From a virus: 21,708 bases of DNA. Both the position numbers and the translations under genes were made by a program. The stretch spans positions 1-21,708 of the IMG/VR virus record IMGVR_UViG_3300030202_000067; one strand, written 5' to 3'. Positions 5,852 through 13,095 of the stretch are shown here, piece by piece (position 1 is the stretch's first letter; each line of letters begins with the position of its first letter). The notes beneath the pieces are model-generated. The model was not told the DNA's origin. It saw nothing but the letters and a program-made list of their open reading frames with translations, and made no database searches.

Positions 5852-8800
5852 ATGGCAAGCACATACGTAAATAACTTAAGACTCAACGAAATGGCGACAG
5901 GTGATGCGTCAGGAACTTGGGGTACAGTTACAAATACCAACTTGGAATTGATTGGTGAAGCACTTGGTTACAATACGCAAGACTGCTTTAGTTCTGACGC
6001 AGATGCTACTACAACAGTAGCAGACGGAGCTACTGATCCAGCTAGAGCCTTTTATTTTAAGGTTACTTCATCAGCTACTTTAAGTGCTACAAGAACACTT
6101 ACTATTGCCCCTAATACTGTATCCAGGGTAATGGTTATTGAGAACGCAACTACAGGTTCGCAATCTATTAACATTTCTCAAGGTTCAGGTGCTAATGTAA
6201 CAATAACCACAGGGCAAGTCAGAGTTGTATATTTAGATGGTGCTGGCTCTGGTGCTGCGGTTGTAGATTCATTTACAGATTTAGGTTTGTCAGGAACAAC
6301 CACAACAGGTGCACTAACTGTTAGTGGAAACTTATCCGTAGACGGCGGAACAATTAAACTAGACGGAAACTATCCTACTGGCACAGAAAACGTAGCTTTA
6401 GGTAATGGTGCGTTAGATGATGGAAGCCTAAGTGGGGATTACAATACCGCTATAGGTAATAATAGTTTGACTGCCAATACATCAGGTAACAGAAATGTTG
6501 GTGTTGGTGATGGTTCATTAGAGGGAAATACTACAGGAGCAAATAATGTTGCTGTCGGTAGAGCAGCCGTAGATGCAAACACAACAGGAAGTTTTAATGT
6601 TGGTATAGGTACAAGTGCTTTAGGTTCTAATACAACTGCATCAAACAACGTGGGAGTAGGTTATTTTGCTTTAACAGCAAACACTACAGGCACAGACAAC
6701 GTAGCCGTAGGTTCAAATGCCCTAGATGCTAACACTACAGGAAACGATAATACAGGTATTGGTGATAATGCTTTGGGTGCTAATACCACAGGAAGAGACA
6801 ATACTGCGGTAGGTTCAAATGCGTTAGGAGCAAATACTGATGCTGTAGAAAACACAGCAGTAGGTGTTGGTTCACTCGCATCAAACACTACAGGAGACGA
6901 TAATGTTGCTGTAGGTTATCAAGCTTTAAATGACAATACTACAGGTACAAATAACGTAGCGATTGGTTCAGCTGCATTAGATGTTGCAACGACAGCTGCT
7001 AATAATACAGCAGTTGGTTTTGCTGCTTTAGGAGCAACAACTACAGCGGGAGGAAACACCGCAGTAGGTTCGATAGCTTTGAATGACAATACAACTGGAG
7101 CAGAAAATACTGCCGTTGGACAAAACGCTATGGGCTTGAACACTACTGGTTCTAGTAATGTTGCGGTAGGACAAGGCTCTTTAGAAGCAAACACGACAGC
7201 TACAGCTAATACTGCTGTTGGACACGATTCTTTGAAAAACAATACAACTGGTGCTGAAAACGTAGCAGTTGGTAAAGGTGCTTTAACTGGTAATACAACA
7301 GCATCTAACAATACAGCAGTTGGAAGAAGTGCTTTAAATGCAAACACAGTTGGTGCTACTAATACCGCAGTAGGTAGAAGTGCTTTATCTGATGATACTA
7401 AAGGTAGTAAAAGTACAGCGGTTGGTTATCAAGCTTTATCTACACAAAACTTTACGTCTGCTACAGATAGTAATAATACAGCAGTTGGATACAATGCAGG
7501 GTCACTAATTACTACAGGAATTGACAATACTGTAGTAGGAACAGATGCTTTAGATGCTAATACTACTGGTTCATATAACACCGCAGTTGGTACAAGTTCT
7601 TTAGGAGCAAATACTACAGGATCGTATAACACAGGATTAGGTTATAAAGCTTTAGAAGATAATACAACTGGTACAAGAAATACAGGTGTTGGAAGGCTTT
7701 CAATAGGAAATAATACTACAGGAAGTTATAACACAGGAATAGGCTACTCTTCATTAGCAGCAAATACAACTGCTGATAACAATACTGCATTAGGATATGG
7801 AACTTTAGCTGTAAACACTACAGGAATAGAAAACGTAGCCGTAGGCGCAGATGCGTTAGACGCAAACACCACAGGAGATTATAATACTGCTGTAGGTGGT
7901 AATGCTCTTACTGCTGCTACAACAGGAGATAGTAGTACAGGAATTGGTTATAACGCTTTAGCTGCACAAACCACAGGACAATATAATACAGCAGTTGGAA
8001 GTGCTGCTTTGGCAAGTGTTACTACAGCAGATAACAACACAGCAGTTGGTAGAAATGCTTTATTAGTAGTCACTACAGGTAACGAAACAGTAGCTGTTGG
8101 TGCAAGTGCAGGACTTTCACAAACTACAGGTGGTGAAAATGTTTTAGTAGGTTTTAAAGCGGGGCAGTCTATAACAACTGCGGGTAATAATACTTTAATT
8201 GGTTGGAAGACTGCGGAAAATAATGCAACACAAGCATATCTTACAGCAGTAGGACATTCTGCATTGCAAGCAAATACATCTGGTCAAAGAGGAACTGCTG
8301 TTGGTGCGTTTTGTTTAGATGCTAACACGACAGGTAATTTTAACGTAGCTGTCGGTTATGCTGCTTTAAGTGGCAATACAACAGGTCCACAAAATACTGG
8401 TGTAGGCTATGAAGCTTTGTTGGCTCAAACAACAGCAACTGGTAACACAGGAATAGGTTTTAGAGCAGGGCATGACATTACTACAGGTGGAAATAATATA
8501 GCAATCGGTAGTGAAGCCTATGCACTAGGAACAACAGCGACATATAATTTAGCTATAGGAAATAATACTTTAGATGCAATAACAGGGGGTTCTTACAATA
8601 TTGCTATTGGTAATATTTCAATGGGTAAACAAAACACTACTACTGGTAATGTGTTTAATACAGCAGTTGGTCATTTTTCTTTGTCAGAATCTACAACAGG
8701 AAATGACAATACCTGTATGGGTTATGCTTCTTTATTAGACCTAACAACCGCAACAGGAAATACAGCTTTTGGTAATTATTCAGGAGAAAATATTACCACT

Positions 8801-9388
8801 GGTTACTCAAATGCTTTATTTGGTCGTGATTCAGGTAGTGTCTTAACTACAGGATATGGCAATAGTATGTTGGGCTATGGCACTAATGCAAGTGCAAACA
8901 ATGGAGAGTTTCAAATTGTTTTAGGAAATGGTGTAACAGGTCATGGTGATAATAAACTTACTTTTGGTCAAGGTACAGGTGATAATAGGGTTTATAACTC
9001 TTATACAGTAAATGCTTCTTGGACAAGAGTTTCTGATGAAAGATATAAAGAAAACATCAAACCTAATACAGATTGTGGTTTGGCATTTATAAATGATTTG
9101 AATCCTATAACCTTCACATGGAAGGCAAAAGCAGACATAGACTCAAGCTTACCCGACTATGATGAAACTCAATTAAAACCAAAGTACGATAGAAAGTTGT
9201 ATGGTTTGATAGCACAAGAAGTTAAAGAAGCTATTGATAAACACGGCATTGAAGATTTTGGCGGTTGGGATGTAGAAGAAAATACAGGCATACAATCTGT
9301 TTCACAAGAAATGTTTATACATCCTCTTATTAAAGCAGTTCAAGAACTTTCAGCAGAAGTAGAAGAACTTAAGAAAAAACTAAACTGA
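5852..9388 (+). CDS. Long tail fibre: YadA-like repeats plus S74 chaperone
   Basis: This 1178-residue host-recognition fibre has three parts. Residues 1 to about 175 form an N-terminal virion-attachment region (S-T-Y-V-N-N-L-R-L-N-E-M-A-T-G-D-A-S-G-T-W-G), a start shared by many marine phage fibres. Residues 180 to about 1027 are about 50 copies of a 17-residue unit, N-[TV]-[AG]-[VI]-G-x-x-[AS]-L-x-x-N-T-T-G-x-x, resembling the left-handed beta-roll of YadA-type adhesin heads. Residues 1061-1178 match the peptidase S74 intramolecular chaperone. They begin S-D-E-R-Y-K-E-N-I, and Ser1061 with the nearby Lys is the expected self-cleavage site. L-Y-G-L-I-A-Q-E-V, H-P-L-I-K-A-V-Q-E-L and a coiled-coil end follow. 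The fibre is presumably a trimer that sheds its last 118 residues. GAGG lies nine bases upstream of the start. Antisense open frames across it reflect the repeat codon pattern. Confidence 0.9.
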   Translation: MASTYVNNLRLNEMATGDASGTWGTVTNTNLELIGEALGYNTQDCFSSDADATTTVADGATDPARAFYFKVTSSATLSATRTLTIAPNTVSRVMVIENATTGSQSINISQGSGANVTITTGQVRVVYLDGAGSGAAVVDSFTDLGLSGTTTTGALTVSGNLSVDGGTIKLDGNYPTGTENVALGNGALDDGSLSGDYNTAIGNNSLTANTSGNRNVGVGDGSLEGNTTGANNVAVGRAAVDANTTGSFNVGIGTSALGSNTTASNNVGVGYFALTANTTGTDNVAVGSNALDANTTGNDNTGIGDNALGANTTGRDNTAVGSNALGANTDAVENTAVGVGSLASNTTGDDNVAVGYQALNDNTTGTNNVAIGSAALDVATTAANNTAVGFAALGATTTAGGNTAVGSIALNDNTTGAENTAVGQNAMGLNTTGSSNVAVGQGSLEANTTATANTAVGHDSLKNNTTGAENVAVGKGALTGNTTASNNTAVGRSALNANTVGATNTAVGRSALSDDTKGSKSTAVGYQALSTQNFTSATDSNNTAVGYNAGSLITTGIDNTVVGTDALDANTTGSYNTAVGTSSLGANTTGSYNTGLGYKALEDNTTGTRNTGVGRLSIGNNTTGSYNTGIGYSSLAANTTADNNTALGYGTLAVNTTGIENVAVGADALDANTTGDYNTAVGGNALTAATTGDSSTGIGYNALAAQTTGQYNTAVGSAALASVTTADNNTAVGRNALLVVTTGNETVAVGASAGLSQTTGGENVLVGFKAGQSITTAGNNTLIGWKTAENNATQAYLTAVGHSALQANTSGQRGTAVGAFCLDANTTGNFNVAVGYAALSGNTTGPQNTGVGYEALLAQTTATGNTGIGFRAGHDITTGGNNIAIGSEAYALGTTATYNLAIGNNTLDAITGGSYNIAIGNISMGKQNTTTGNVFNTAVGHFSLSESTTGNDNTCMGYASLLDLTTATGNTAFGNYSGENITTGYSNALFGRDSGSVLTTGYGNSMLGYGTNASANNGEFQIVLGNGVTGHGDNKLTFGQGTGDNRVYNSYTVNASWTRVSDERYKENIKPNTDCGLAFINDLNPITFTWKAKADIDSSLPDYDETQLKPKYDRKLYGLIAQEVKEAIDKHGIEDFGGWDVEENTGIQSVSQEMFIHPLIKAVQELSAEVEELKKKLN
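6389..8932 (+). repeat. About 50 in-frame 51-bp repeats in the tail-fibre gene
   Basis: The protein period is 17 residues over residues 180-1027, and 848 residues divided by 17 gives about 50. Counting the [VIL]-G turn motif gives the same number. A few units are longer, for example near residues 545 and 935. At DNA level the copies are diverged with varied synonymous codons, so it is an old repeat, not a recent tandem expansion. Confidence 0.85.
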
Positions 9389-9395
9389 GATATTT

Positions 9396-9692
9396 ATGAC
9401 TATAGAAATTAAAACAGTAGCACAAACCCTAGCATCAGCTATGGATTCAGTTAATACAATTAATTACATAAAAACAGGTATTGGACATGATGGTGAATCT
9501 TATAGAGGAACAACAGGAATGTCGCAATCTGAAATAAACACTATGGTAGATAGTAATGTAAAGCATTTAGAAAGCGTACTAGCTTATGACGGCACTAAAC
9601 GCTATCCAGATGTTGCTGGTTCTTCAGTAGATAAATCTGCTTATACAACAGCTATTACTACAGGCAAAAATTACATAATCGCAAATTCATAA
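9396..9692 (+). CDS. Small conserved protein, paralogue A of a tandem pair (98 aa)
   Basis: This 98-residue soluble protein is related to the next gene. Both contain T-V-A-x-x-L near the N-terminus followed by D-S-V-x-x-I-N. Both have a central I-N-x-x-V-x-x-N-V-x-H-L-E-x-x-L-A-Y block and a shared ending T-A-I-T-T-G-K-x-Y-I-x-A-N-S. The charge is mildly acidic, with no membrane segment or signal. The start lies seven bases after the fibre stop with no strong ribosome-binding site. Its function is unknown. The position directly behind the tail fibre suggests a tail accessory protein. Confidence 0.6.
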   Translation: MTIEIKTVAQTLASAMDSVNTINYIKTGIGHDGESYRGTTGMSQSEINTMVDSNVKHLESVLAYDGTKRYPDVAGSSVDKSAYTTAITTGKNYIIANS

Positions 9693-9702
9693 GGAGAATA
9701 AT

Positions 9703-10026
9703 ATGGCTAAAACGGTAGCAGAAGTATTAACAGCAGCAACAGATAGCGTAACTGTTATTAATGACATTAATACTAATGGAAATAAATCACTTTATGCGGG
9801 CGGTGGAACTGATGACGATGGTAACGCTGTAGCAGGTGACTGGTCACAAGATGATATAAACGAAGTAGTACAACGTAATGTTGACCACTTAGAAATTATA
9901 TTAGCTTACGAACCTGTTGATTCAGATGACGATACACCTAACGTAAAAGGATCGTCTTCAAGCAAAAAAACTGCTTGCAGTACCGCTATAACTACAGGTA
10001 AAGCTTATATATCAGCTAATTCATAA
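9703..10026 (+). CDS. Small conserved protein, paralogue B of a tandem pair (107 aa)
   Basis: This is the second member of a tandem duplicated pair. It shares with its upstream neighbour the I-N-E-V-V-x-x-N-V-D-H-L-E-I-I-L-A-Y block and the ending T-A-I-T-T-G-K-A-Y-I-S-A-N-S. It differs in two acidic loops: one around G-G-G-T-D-D-D-G-N-A, the other around D-S-D-D-D-T. The acidic patches could bind divalent metal, but no known motif is present. It has a good AAGGAG ribosome-binding site, unlike copy A, so it may be made in larger amounts. Its function is not recognised. Confidence 0.6.
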   Translation: MAKTVAEVLTAATDSVTVINDINTNGNKSLYAGGGTDDDGNAVAGDWSQDDINEVVQRNVDHLEIILAYEPVDSDDDTPNVKGSSSSKKTACSTAITTGKAYISANS

Positions 10027-10035
10027 GGAGTAAAA

Positions 10036-10281
10036 ATGACTGAAGAGAAAGCAGTAGAAACAACTGAAACTACAGAACAACCTGTAGACCCTCAATTACA
10101 ACAAAGAATCGCTTATACAGAAACTTTGCAAGAAGAAATAAAAAATCTTCAAGAGCAAATTGTACAGTTGCAATATCAACTAGATATAAGAGTAACGGCT
10201 TTGGTTGCTTATCAAAGCACTTTAGATGTTATAGAAAAATCTGAAAAAGAAATTAAATTAAATGGAGAAGGAGAAAAATAA
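10036..10281 (+). CDS. Acidic coiled-coil protein (81 aa)
   Basis: Residues from about 22 to 75 form an uninterrupted predicted coiled coil (for example E-E-I-K-N-L-Q-E-Q-I-V-Q-L-Q-Y-Q-L) after an acidic Thr/Glu-rich N-terminal tail. There is no signal peptide or membrane segment. AAGGAG lies just upstream of the start, and the stop overlaps the following ATG by one base. The function is unknown. A small oligomeric scaffold, trimeriser or accessory protein is possible. Confidence 0.6.
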   Translation: MTEEKAVETTETTEQPVDPQLQQRIAYTETLQEEIKNLQEQIVQLQYQLDIRVTALVAYQSTLDVIEKSEKEIKLNGEGEK

Positions 10282-10478
10282 TGGATACATTAATGAGTCT
10301 TGTACAATGGATCACTACTATAGTAACTGTTGCTTCAATAATAGCTGCATCTACACCAACACCTAAAGATGACGAATGGATCGGTAAGTTATATAAACTT
10401 ATTGATTTATTAGCTGTAAATATAGGTAAAGCTAAACAACAAGCACCTGTAGTTGAATCTAAAGATGGCGACAGCTAA
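10281..10478 (+). CDS. Small membrane protein, holin-like candidate (65 aa)
   Basis: One hydrophobic segment spans about residues 4-23 (L-V-Q-W-I-T-T-I-V-T-V-A-S-I-I-A-A). It is followed by T-P-T-P-K-D-D-E-W-I-G-K-L-Y-K-L-I-D and a basic end. T-P-T-P-K-D-D-x-W-I-G-K-x-Y-K is a pattern I remember from small conserved membrane proteins of marine phages near lysis genes. Size and topology would suit a holin or holin regulator, which the cytoplasmic lysozyme encoded at 18041 would need. No specific holin family is recognised. The gene overlaps its upstream neighbour by one base and its downstream neighbour by 14. Confidence 0.6.
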   Translation: MDTLMSLVQWITTIVTVASIIAASTPTPKDDEWIGKLYKLIDLLAVNIGKAKQQAPVVESKDGDS

Positions 10479-10650
10479 GGATGCTTTGAATGCGATTGAG
10501 TCGCATGAAAAAGAATGTAAATTAATTTATAAAAGCATAGATGCTAGATTAGAAGCTGGCTCTAAAAGATTTGATAAATTAGAGGCTATACTATGGGGTG
10601 TATATCCTTTTATACTAGCAACAATAATAGCATCAAGGTTTTTAGGATGA
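10465..10650 (+). CDS. Small coiled-coil protein with C-terminal membrane anchor (61 aa)
   Basis: Residues 1 to about 42 form a charged helix (A-I-E-S-H-E-K-E-C-K-L-I-Y-K-S-I-D-A-R-L-E, then S-K-R-F-D-K-L-E). A hydrophobic C-terminal segment spans about residues 43-60 (I-L-W-G-V-Y-P-F-I-L-A-T-I-I-A). This resembles the XhlA type of membrane-associated lysis accessory protein. I chose the ATG at 10465 over an in-frame TTG 12 bases upstream because it is the ordinary start codon and similar phage proteins begin M-A-T-A-K-D-A-L. It is paired with the preceding membrane gene. A lysis role is inference. Confidence 0.6.
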   Translation: MATAKDALNAIESHEKECKLIYKSIDARLEAGSKRFDKLEAILWGVYPFILATIIASRFLG

Positions 10651-10931
10651 GCAGAGCACAAAAAATAGATAAAGTAATTAAAGGTTTAAAAAAAGCAAGC
10701 AAGTTACACGCAGGGCAAGCTAAGACTTTAGAGTCTATAGAATTTAAAAAAGGCGGTAAAACTAAAAGTAAAGTTAATGAAGCAGGAAATTATACAAAAC
10801 CTGCTATGCGTAAACGTCAATTTCAAAGAATTAAAGCTGGATCAAAAGGCGGAAAAGCAGGACAATGGAGTGCAAGGAAAGCACAAATGTTAGCAAAAGC
10901 ATATAAAGACGCTGGTGGTGGATATAAATAG
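10647..10931 (+). CDS. Basic conserved phage protein (94 aa)
   Basis: This Lys/Arg-rich protein has the C-terminal block N-E-A-G-N-Y-T-K-P-x-M-R-K-R, I-K-A-G-S-K-G-G-K-A-G-Q-W-S-A-R-K-A-Q and the ending K-A-Y-K-D-A-G-G-G-Y-K. From memory this block is widespread in marine T4-like and podovirus-like phages, where it is a stand-alone small protein or a C-terminal domain of unknown function. The start at 10647 is preferred over an in-frame upstream ATG at 10593 because it forms an ATGA overlap with the previous stop. It also follows an AGG and matches the length of relatives. The strong positive charge suggests DNA or capsid-interior association. Confidence 0.65.
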   Translation: MSRAQKIDKVIKGLKKASKLHAGQAKTLESIEFKKGGKTKSKVNEAGNYTKPAMRKRQFQRIKAGSKGGKAGQWSARKAQMLAKAYKDAGGGYK

Positions 10932-11620
10932 TGTCCTATTTAATCAGCAATATACCTCAGTTTAAATGCTGGGTTAGAAAAGAATTTACTTGTAATCATC
11001 AAAGATATCACGGGGAATTTATTCATGCACTAGCTATTGCTGTTAATACTATTCCAGATAGATCATTAAGTTTTCAAGTAGTTTTTACTGGTTGTGAAAT
11101 AGATAGCTATGAAGATATGCCTAATGTACATGGTGGTGCTATGTGGGCAAGAATGCCAATACAAGCTTTAGTTGCTGATATACCTGTAGAAGAGTGGGCT
11201 TTACCAATGGAAGATCATTTAGCTCAACCTTGGGATTGTGAATCAAGAGATCACTCAGTAGTTGTAATGGATAGGGTAAGTTCTAGTCCTTGGATTTGTA
11301 AAATTAATAATGAATTTTATCAAGGCAAATATTTGTTTACTGTAGATTACACAAATAATTCTATTGCAGATGATCCAGCACAACACAAACAATCTCATGT
11401 TTTATATATAACAGAAGATTGTGAGTGGAAAGGAAATTTAGTTGCATTACCAAATAACAGAGTTAGAGCAACAAGTCCTGCATTATGGAGAACTGGAGAA
11501 GGTGCTCCTGATTTTGCACCATCACAACATATACATTCAGCAGAAGGACATGAAAGTTATCTAGACCCTTTAATTACATTTAACAATTTGTATAGCGAAG
11601 GTTTAAACGAGGAAGACTAA
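10931..11620 (+). CDS. Conserved phage protein, unknown, GTG start (229 aa)
   Basis: This 229-residue soluble protein has many aromatic and His residues. It contains F-K-C-W-V-R-K-E-F-T, H-G-E-F-I-H-A-L-A, H-G-G-A-M-W-A-R-M-P-I, W-D-C-E-S-R-D-H-S-V and a basic C-terminal L-W-R-T-G-E-G-A-P. The paired His, Trp and Cys residues could form a metal site or active site, but I recognise no enzyme family. I recall homologues in uncultured marine phages with the same N-terminus. The start is GTG, overlapping the previous TAG, because an in-frame stop two codons upstream leaves no ATG. It is the only supported non-ATG start here and may lower expression. Confidence 0.65.
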   Translation: MSYLISNIPQFKCWVRKEFTCNHQRYHGEFIHALAIAVNTIPDRSLSFQVVFTGCEIDSYEDMPNVHGGAMWARMPIQALVADIPVEEWALPMEDHLAQPWDCESRDHSVVVMDRVSSSPWICKINNEFYQGKYLFTVDYTNNSIADDPAQHKQSHVLYITEDCEWKGNLVALPNNRVRATSPALWRTGEGAPDFAPSQHIHSAEGHESYLDPLITFNNLYSEGLNEED

Positions 11621-11859
11621 TGCCATTAAAAAAATCACAAAGAAGTTTAAAAAATTGGACAGATCAAAAATGGCGAACAAAGTCAGGAAAAAAATCTTCT
11701 GAAACAGGAGAAAGATATTTACCTGAAAAAGCCATAAAAGCTATGTCTAGTTCTGAATATGCAGCTACTACTAGAAAAAAAAGAGCTGATACAAAAAAAG
11801 GTAAACAATTTTCTAAGCAACCTAAAAAGGCTGCAAAAATATCAAAGAGGTATAGGTAA
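11620..11859 (+). CDS. Basic conserved protein, DUF5872-like (79 aa)
   Basis: This very basic 79-residue protein begins M-P-L-K-K-S-Q-R-S-L-K-N-W-T and contains Q-K-W-R-T-K-S-G-K-K-S, R-Y-L-P-E-K-A-I-K-A-M-S-S-S-E-Y-A-A-T and a Lys-rich end. The pattern is conserved among marine phages and some bacteria. I associate it with DUF5872, though I am not certain of the number. The function is unknown. The W-R-T-K-S-G-K-K-S and Y-L-P-E-K-A signature is more ordered than the other basic proteins of this window, suggesting a folded nucleic-acid-binding domain. One-base overlaps occur at both ends. Confidence 0.65.
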   Translation: MPLKKSQRSLKNWTDQKWRTKSGKKSSETGERYLPEKAIKAMSSSEYAATTRKKRADTKKGKQFSKQPKKAAKISKRYR

Positions 11860-12281
11860 TGTATGAATACGCTTGTAAAGTTGAAAGAGTCGTTGATGGT
11901 GATACTGTTGACGTTGTGTTGGACCTTGGGTTCGATATTCTTTATAAGTCTCGTGTTCGTTTATATGGCATTGATACTCCCGAGTCACGCACTCGTAACA
12001 AAGATGAGAAGGCTAGAGGAAAAATGGCTGCGGCTTTTTTAAAAGATGCTATTAACAATGGTAAACAAGTAGTAATACAAACAAAATTAAAAGATTCTAG
12101 AGGTAAATTTGGTAGAGTTTTGGGAGATGTTGTTGTTGATGGAATAAATATTAACCAGTCAATGATAGATAATTATCATGCTGTTGCCTATTTTGGACAA
12201 AGCAAAGAAGCAATAGAAGCAGTACATCAATCTAATAGAACTAGACTTATAGAACTTGGAAAGTTTAGTCCAGTAGAATAA
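11859..12281 (+). CDS. Staphylococcal-nuclease-like (thermonuclease) protein
   Basis: This 140-residue protein is an SNase-type OB-fold nuclease, a calcium-dependent enzyme cutting DNA and RNA. The expected active-site set is all present and spaced as in the staphylococcal enzyme, one residue earlier. Arg34 (in R-V-R-L-Y-G-I-D-T-P-E), Glu42 and Arg86 (in G-K-F-G-R-V-L-G) match the catalytic Arg35/Glu43/Arg87. Asp39 and Thr40 match the metal ligands, and V-D-G-D-T-V opens the barrel. There is no signal peptide, so it should act in the cytoplasm or in the virion. Possible roles are host-DNA breakdown, DNA repair or packaging. TAATG overlaps link it to both neighbours. Confidence 0.9.
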   Translation: MYEYACKVERVVDGDTVDVVLDLGFDILYKSRVRLYGIDTPESRTRNKDEKARGKMAAAFLKDAINNGKQVVIQTKLKDSRGKFGRVLGDVVVDGININQSMIDNYHAVAYFGQSKEAIEAVHQSNRTRLIELGKFSPVE

Positions 12282-12631
12282 TGGAACAAGCAATCCAATT
12301 TATTAATGAAGTAGGTTTTCCAATAGCTGCTGCATTAGGACTAGGTTTTTTTATATGGAAGCTGATTAATAGAATTATTGACGGCATGGAAACTAAACTC
12401 GATGTACTAGATGATAAAGTTGCAGACCAGATAGCTCAAATGGAAGACCGCCTTGGTACTAAATTAGATTCACAACATGGTATCTTGGTAGCTTTGATAG
12501 ACAGAGTGCGTAGTTTAGATAACGAAATTATTCGTCAAGACACTCTTATAAAAACAATACTAGGTGTACCTCAACTAATAGATAGCAACAAGATTGCAAA
12601 GGCAGATAGAGATGATCAAAGAAAAGACTAA
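12281..12631 (+). CDS. Membrane-anchored coiled-coil protein (116 aa)
   Basis: A single hydrophobic segment spans about residues 11-30 (V-G-F-P-I-A-A-A-L-G-L-G-F-F-I-W), followed by a long coiled coil from about 33 to 90 and a charged end. Proteins of this build, with G-F-P-I-A-A-A-L-G-L near the start, are common in marine phages and are sometimes annotated as holin- or lysis-related. It precedes csgF with a one-base overlap. It could therefore be the last gene of the phage block or the first of the envelope cassette. It is a second holin candidate, but no family match is certain. Confidence 0.6.
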   Translation: MEQAIQFINEVGFPIAAALGLGFFIWKLINRIIDGMETKLDVLDDKVADQIAQMEDRLGTKLDSQHGILVALIDRVRSLDNEIIRQDTLIKTILGVPQLIDSNKIAKADRDDQRKD

Positions 12632-13095
12632 TGACTGACTGGGATAAAATAGTAGCAATATTAGGTATTATATTAATATTGTTAGTTGTTACTTTATCTG
12701 TAGCTGCTGATGAAATGGTGCATCAGTTTAAAAACCCTAGCTTTTCAGGTGTTGGTACATCTAGTCACTATCTAACTATAGAAAACCAAGAGTTTTCAAG
12801 AAAAGAAGCAATACGAGAAGAGATCAAAGCTTACCAAGAAGAACTAGAACGTGAAGCTGAAAACACAACATTAGCTAGGTTTATACGCAACCTAGAAAGT
12901 AGAATATACGCACAACTTAGCAGACAGTTAGTAGATAGTTTGTTTGGTGATACTGCATCTGAGTTTGGCATTTTAGAGCTAGAAGGCAACACCATAGAAT
13001 ACAGAGTAGAAGACGACAAAGTAACGCTTATAATTACAGATGAAGAAGGCAATACAACAGAAATTACTGTACCTCTTGGTTCTTTTACTTTCTAG
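12631..13095 (+). CDS. csgF: CsgF-like curli assembly protein
   Basis: In bacteria CsgF binds the outer-membrane CsgG pore at the cell-surface side and couples curlin export to fibre nucleation. This 154-residue protein has a hydrophobic export signal (residues 6-26, cleavage near V-A-A/D). The mature N-terminus, M-V-H-Q-F-K-N-P-S-F-S-G, aligns with the pore-binding M-T-F-Q-F-R-N-P-N-F-G-G of E. coli CsgF. A long helical region follows (58-78, then L-A-R-F-I-R-N-L-E-S-R-I-Y-A-Q-L-S-R-Q-L-V). The C-terminal beta strands I-E-Y-R-V-E-D-D-K-V-T-L-I-I-T and T-T-E-I-T-V end the protein. Order and length (138 in E. coli) agree with the family. Its 3' end overlaps csgG by 56 bases. No csgE, csgC or csgD was found nearby. 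Confidence 0.9.
   Translation: MTDWDKIVAILGIILILLVVTLSVAADEMVHQFKNPSFSGVGTSSHYLTIENQEFSRKEAIREEIKAYQEELEREAENTTLARFIRNLESRIYAQLSRQLVDSLFGDTASEFGILELEGNTIEYRVEDDKVTLIITDEEGNTTEITVPLGSFTF

Noticed and set aside
5198-7632. Several open frames on the - strand across the repetitive tail genes
   Set aside because: They are produced by the regular codon pattern of the Gly/Thr/Ala repeats on the + strand. Their products are low-complexity, without ribosome-binding sites or recognisable domains.
6389-8932. CRISPR-like periodic repeats
   Set aside because: The 51-bp period has no constant repeat/unique spacer alternation and stays in one long protein frame, so it is a coding repeat.
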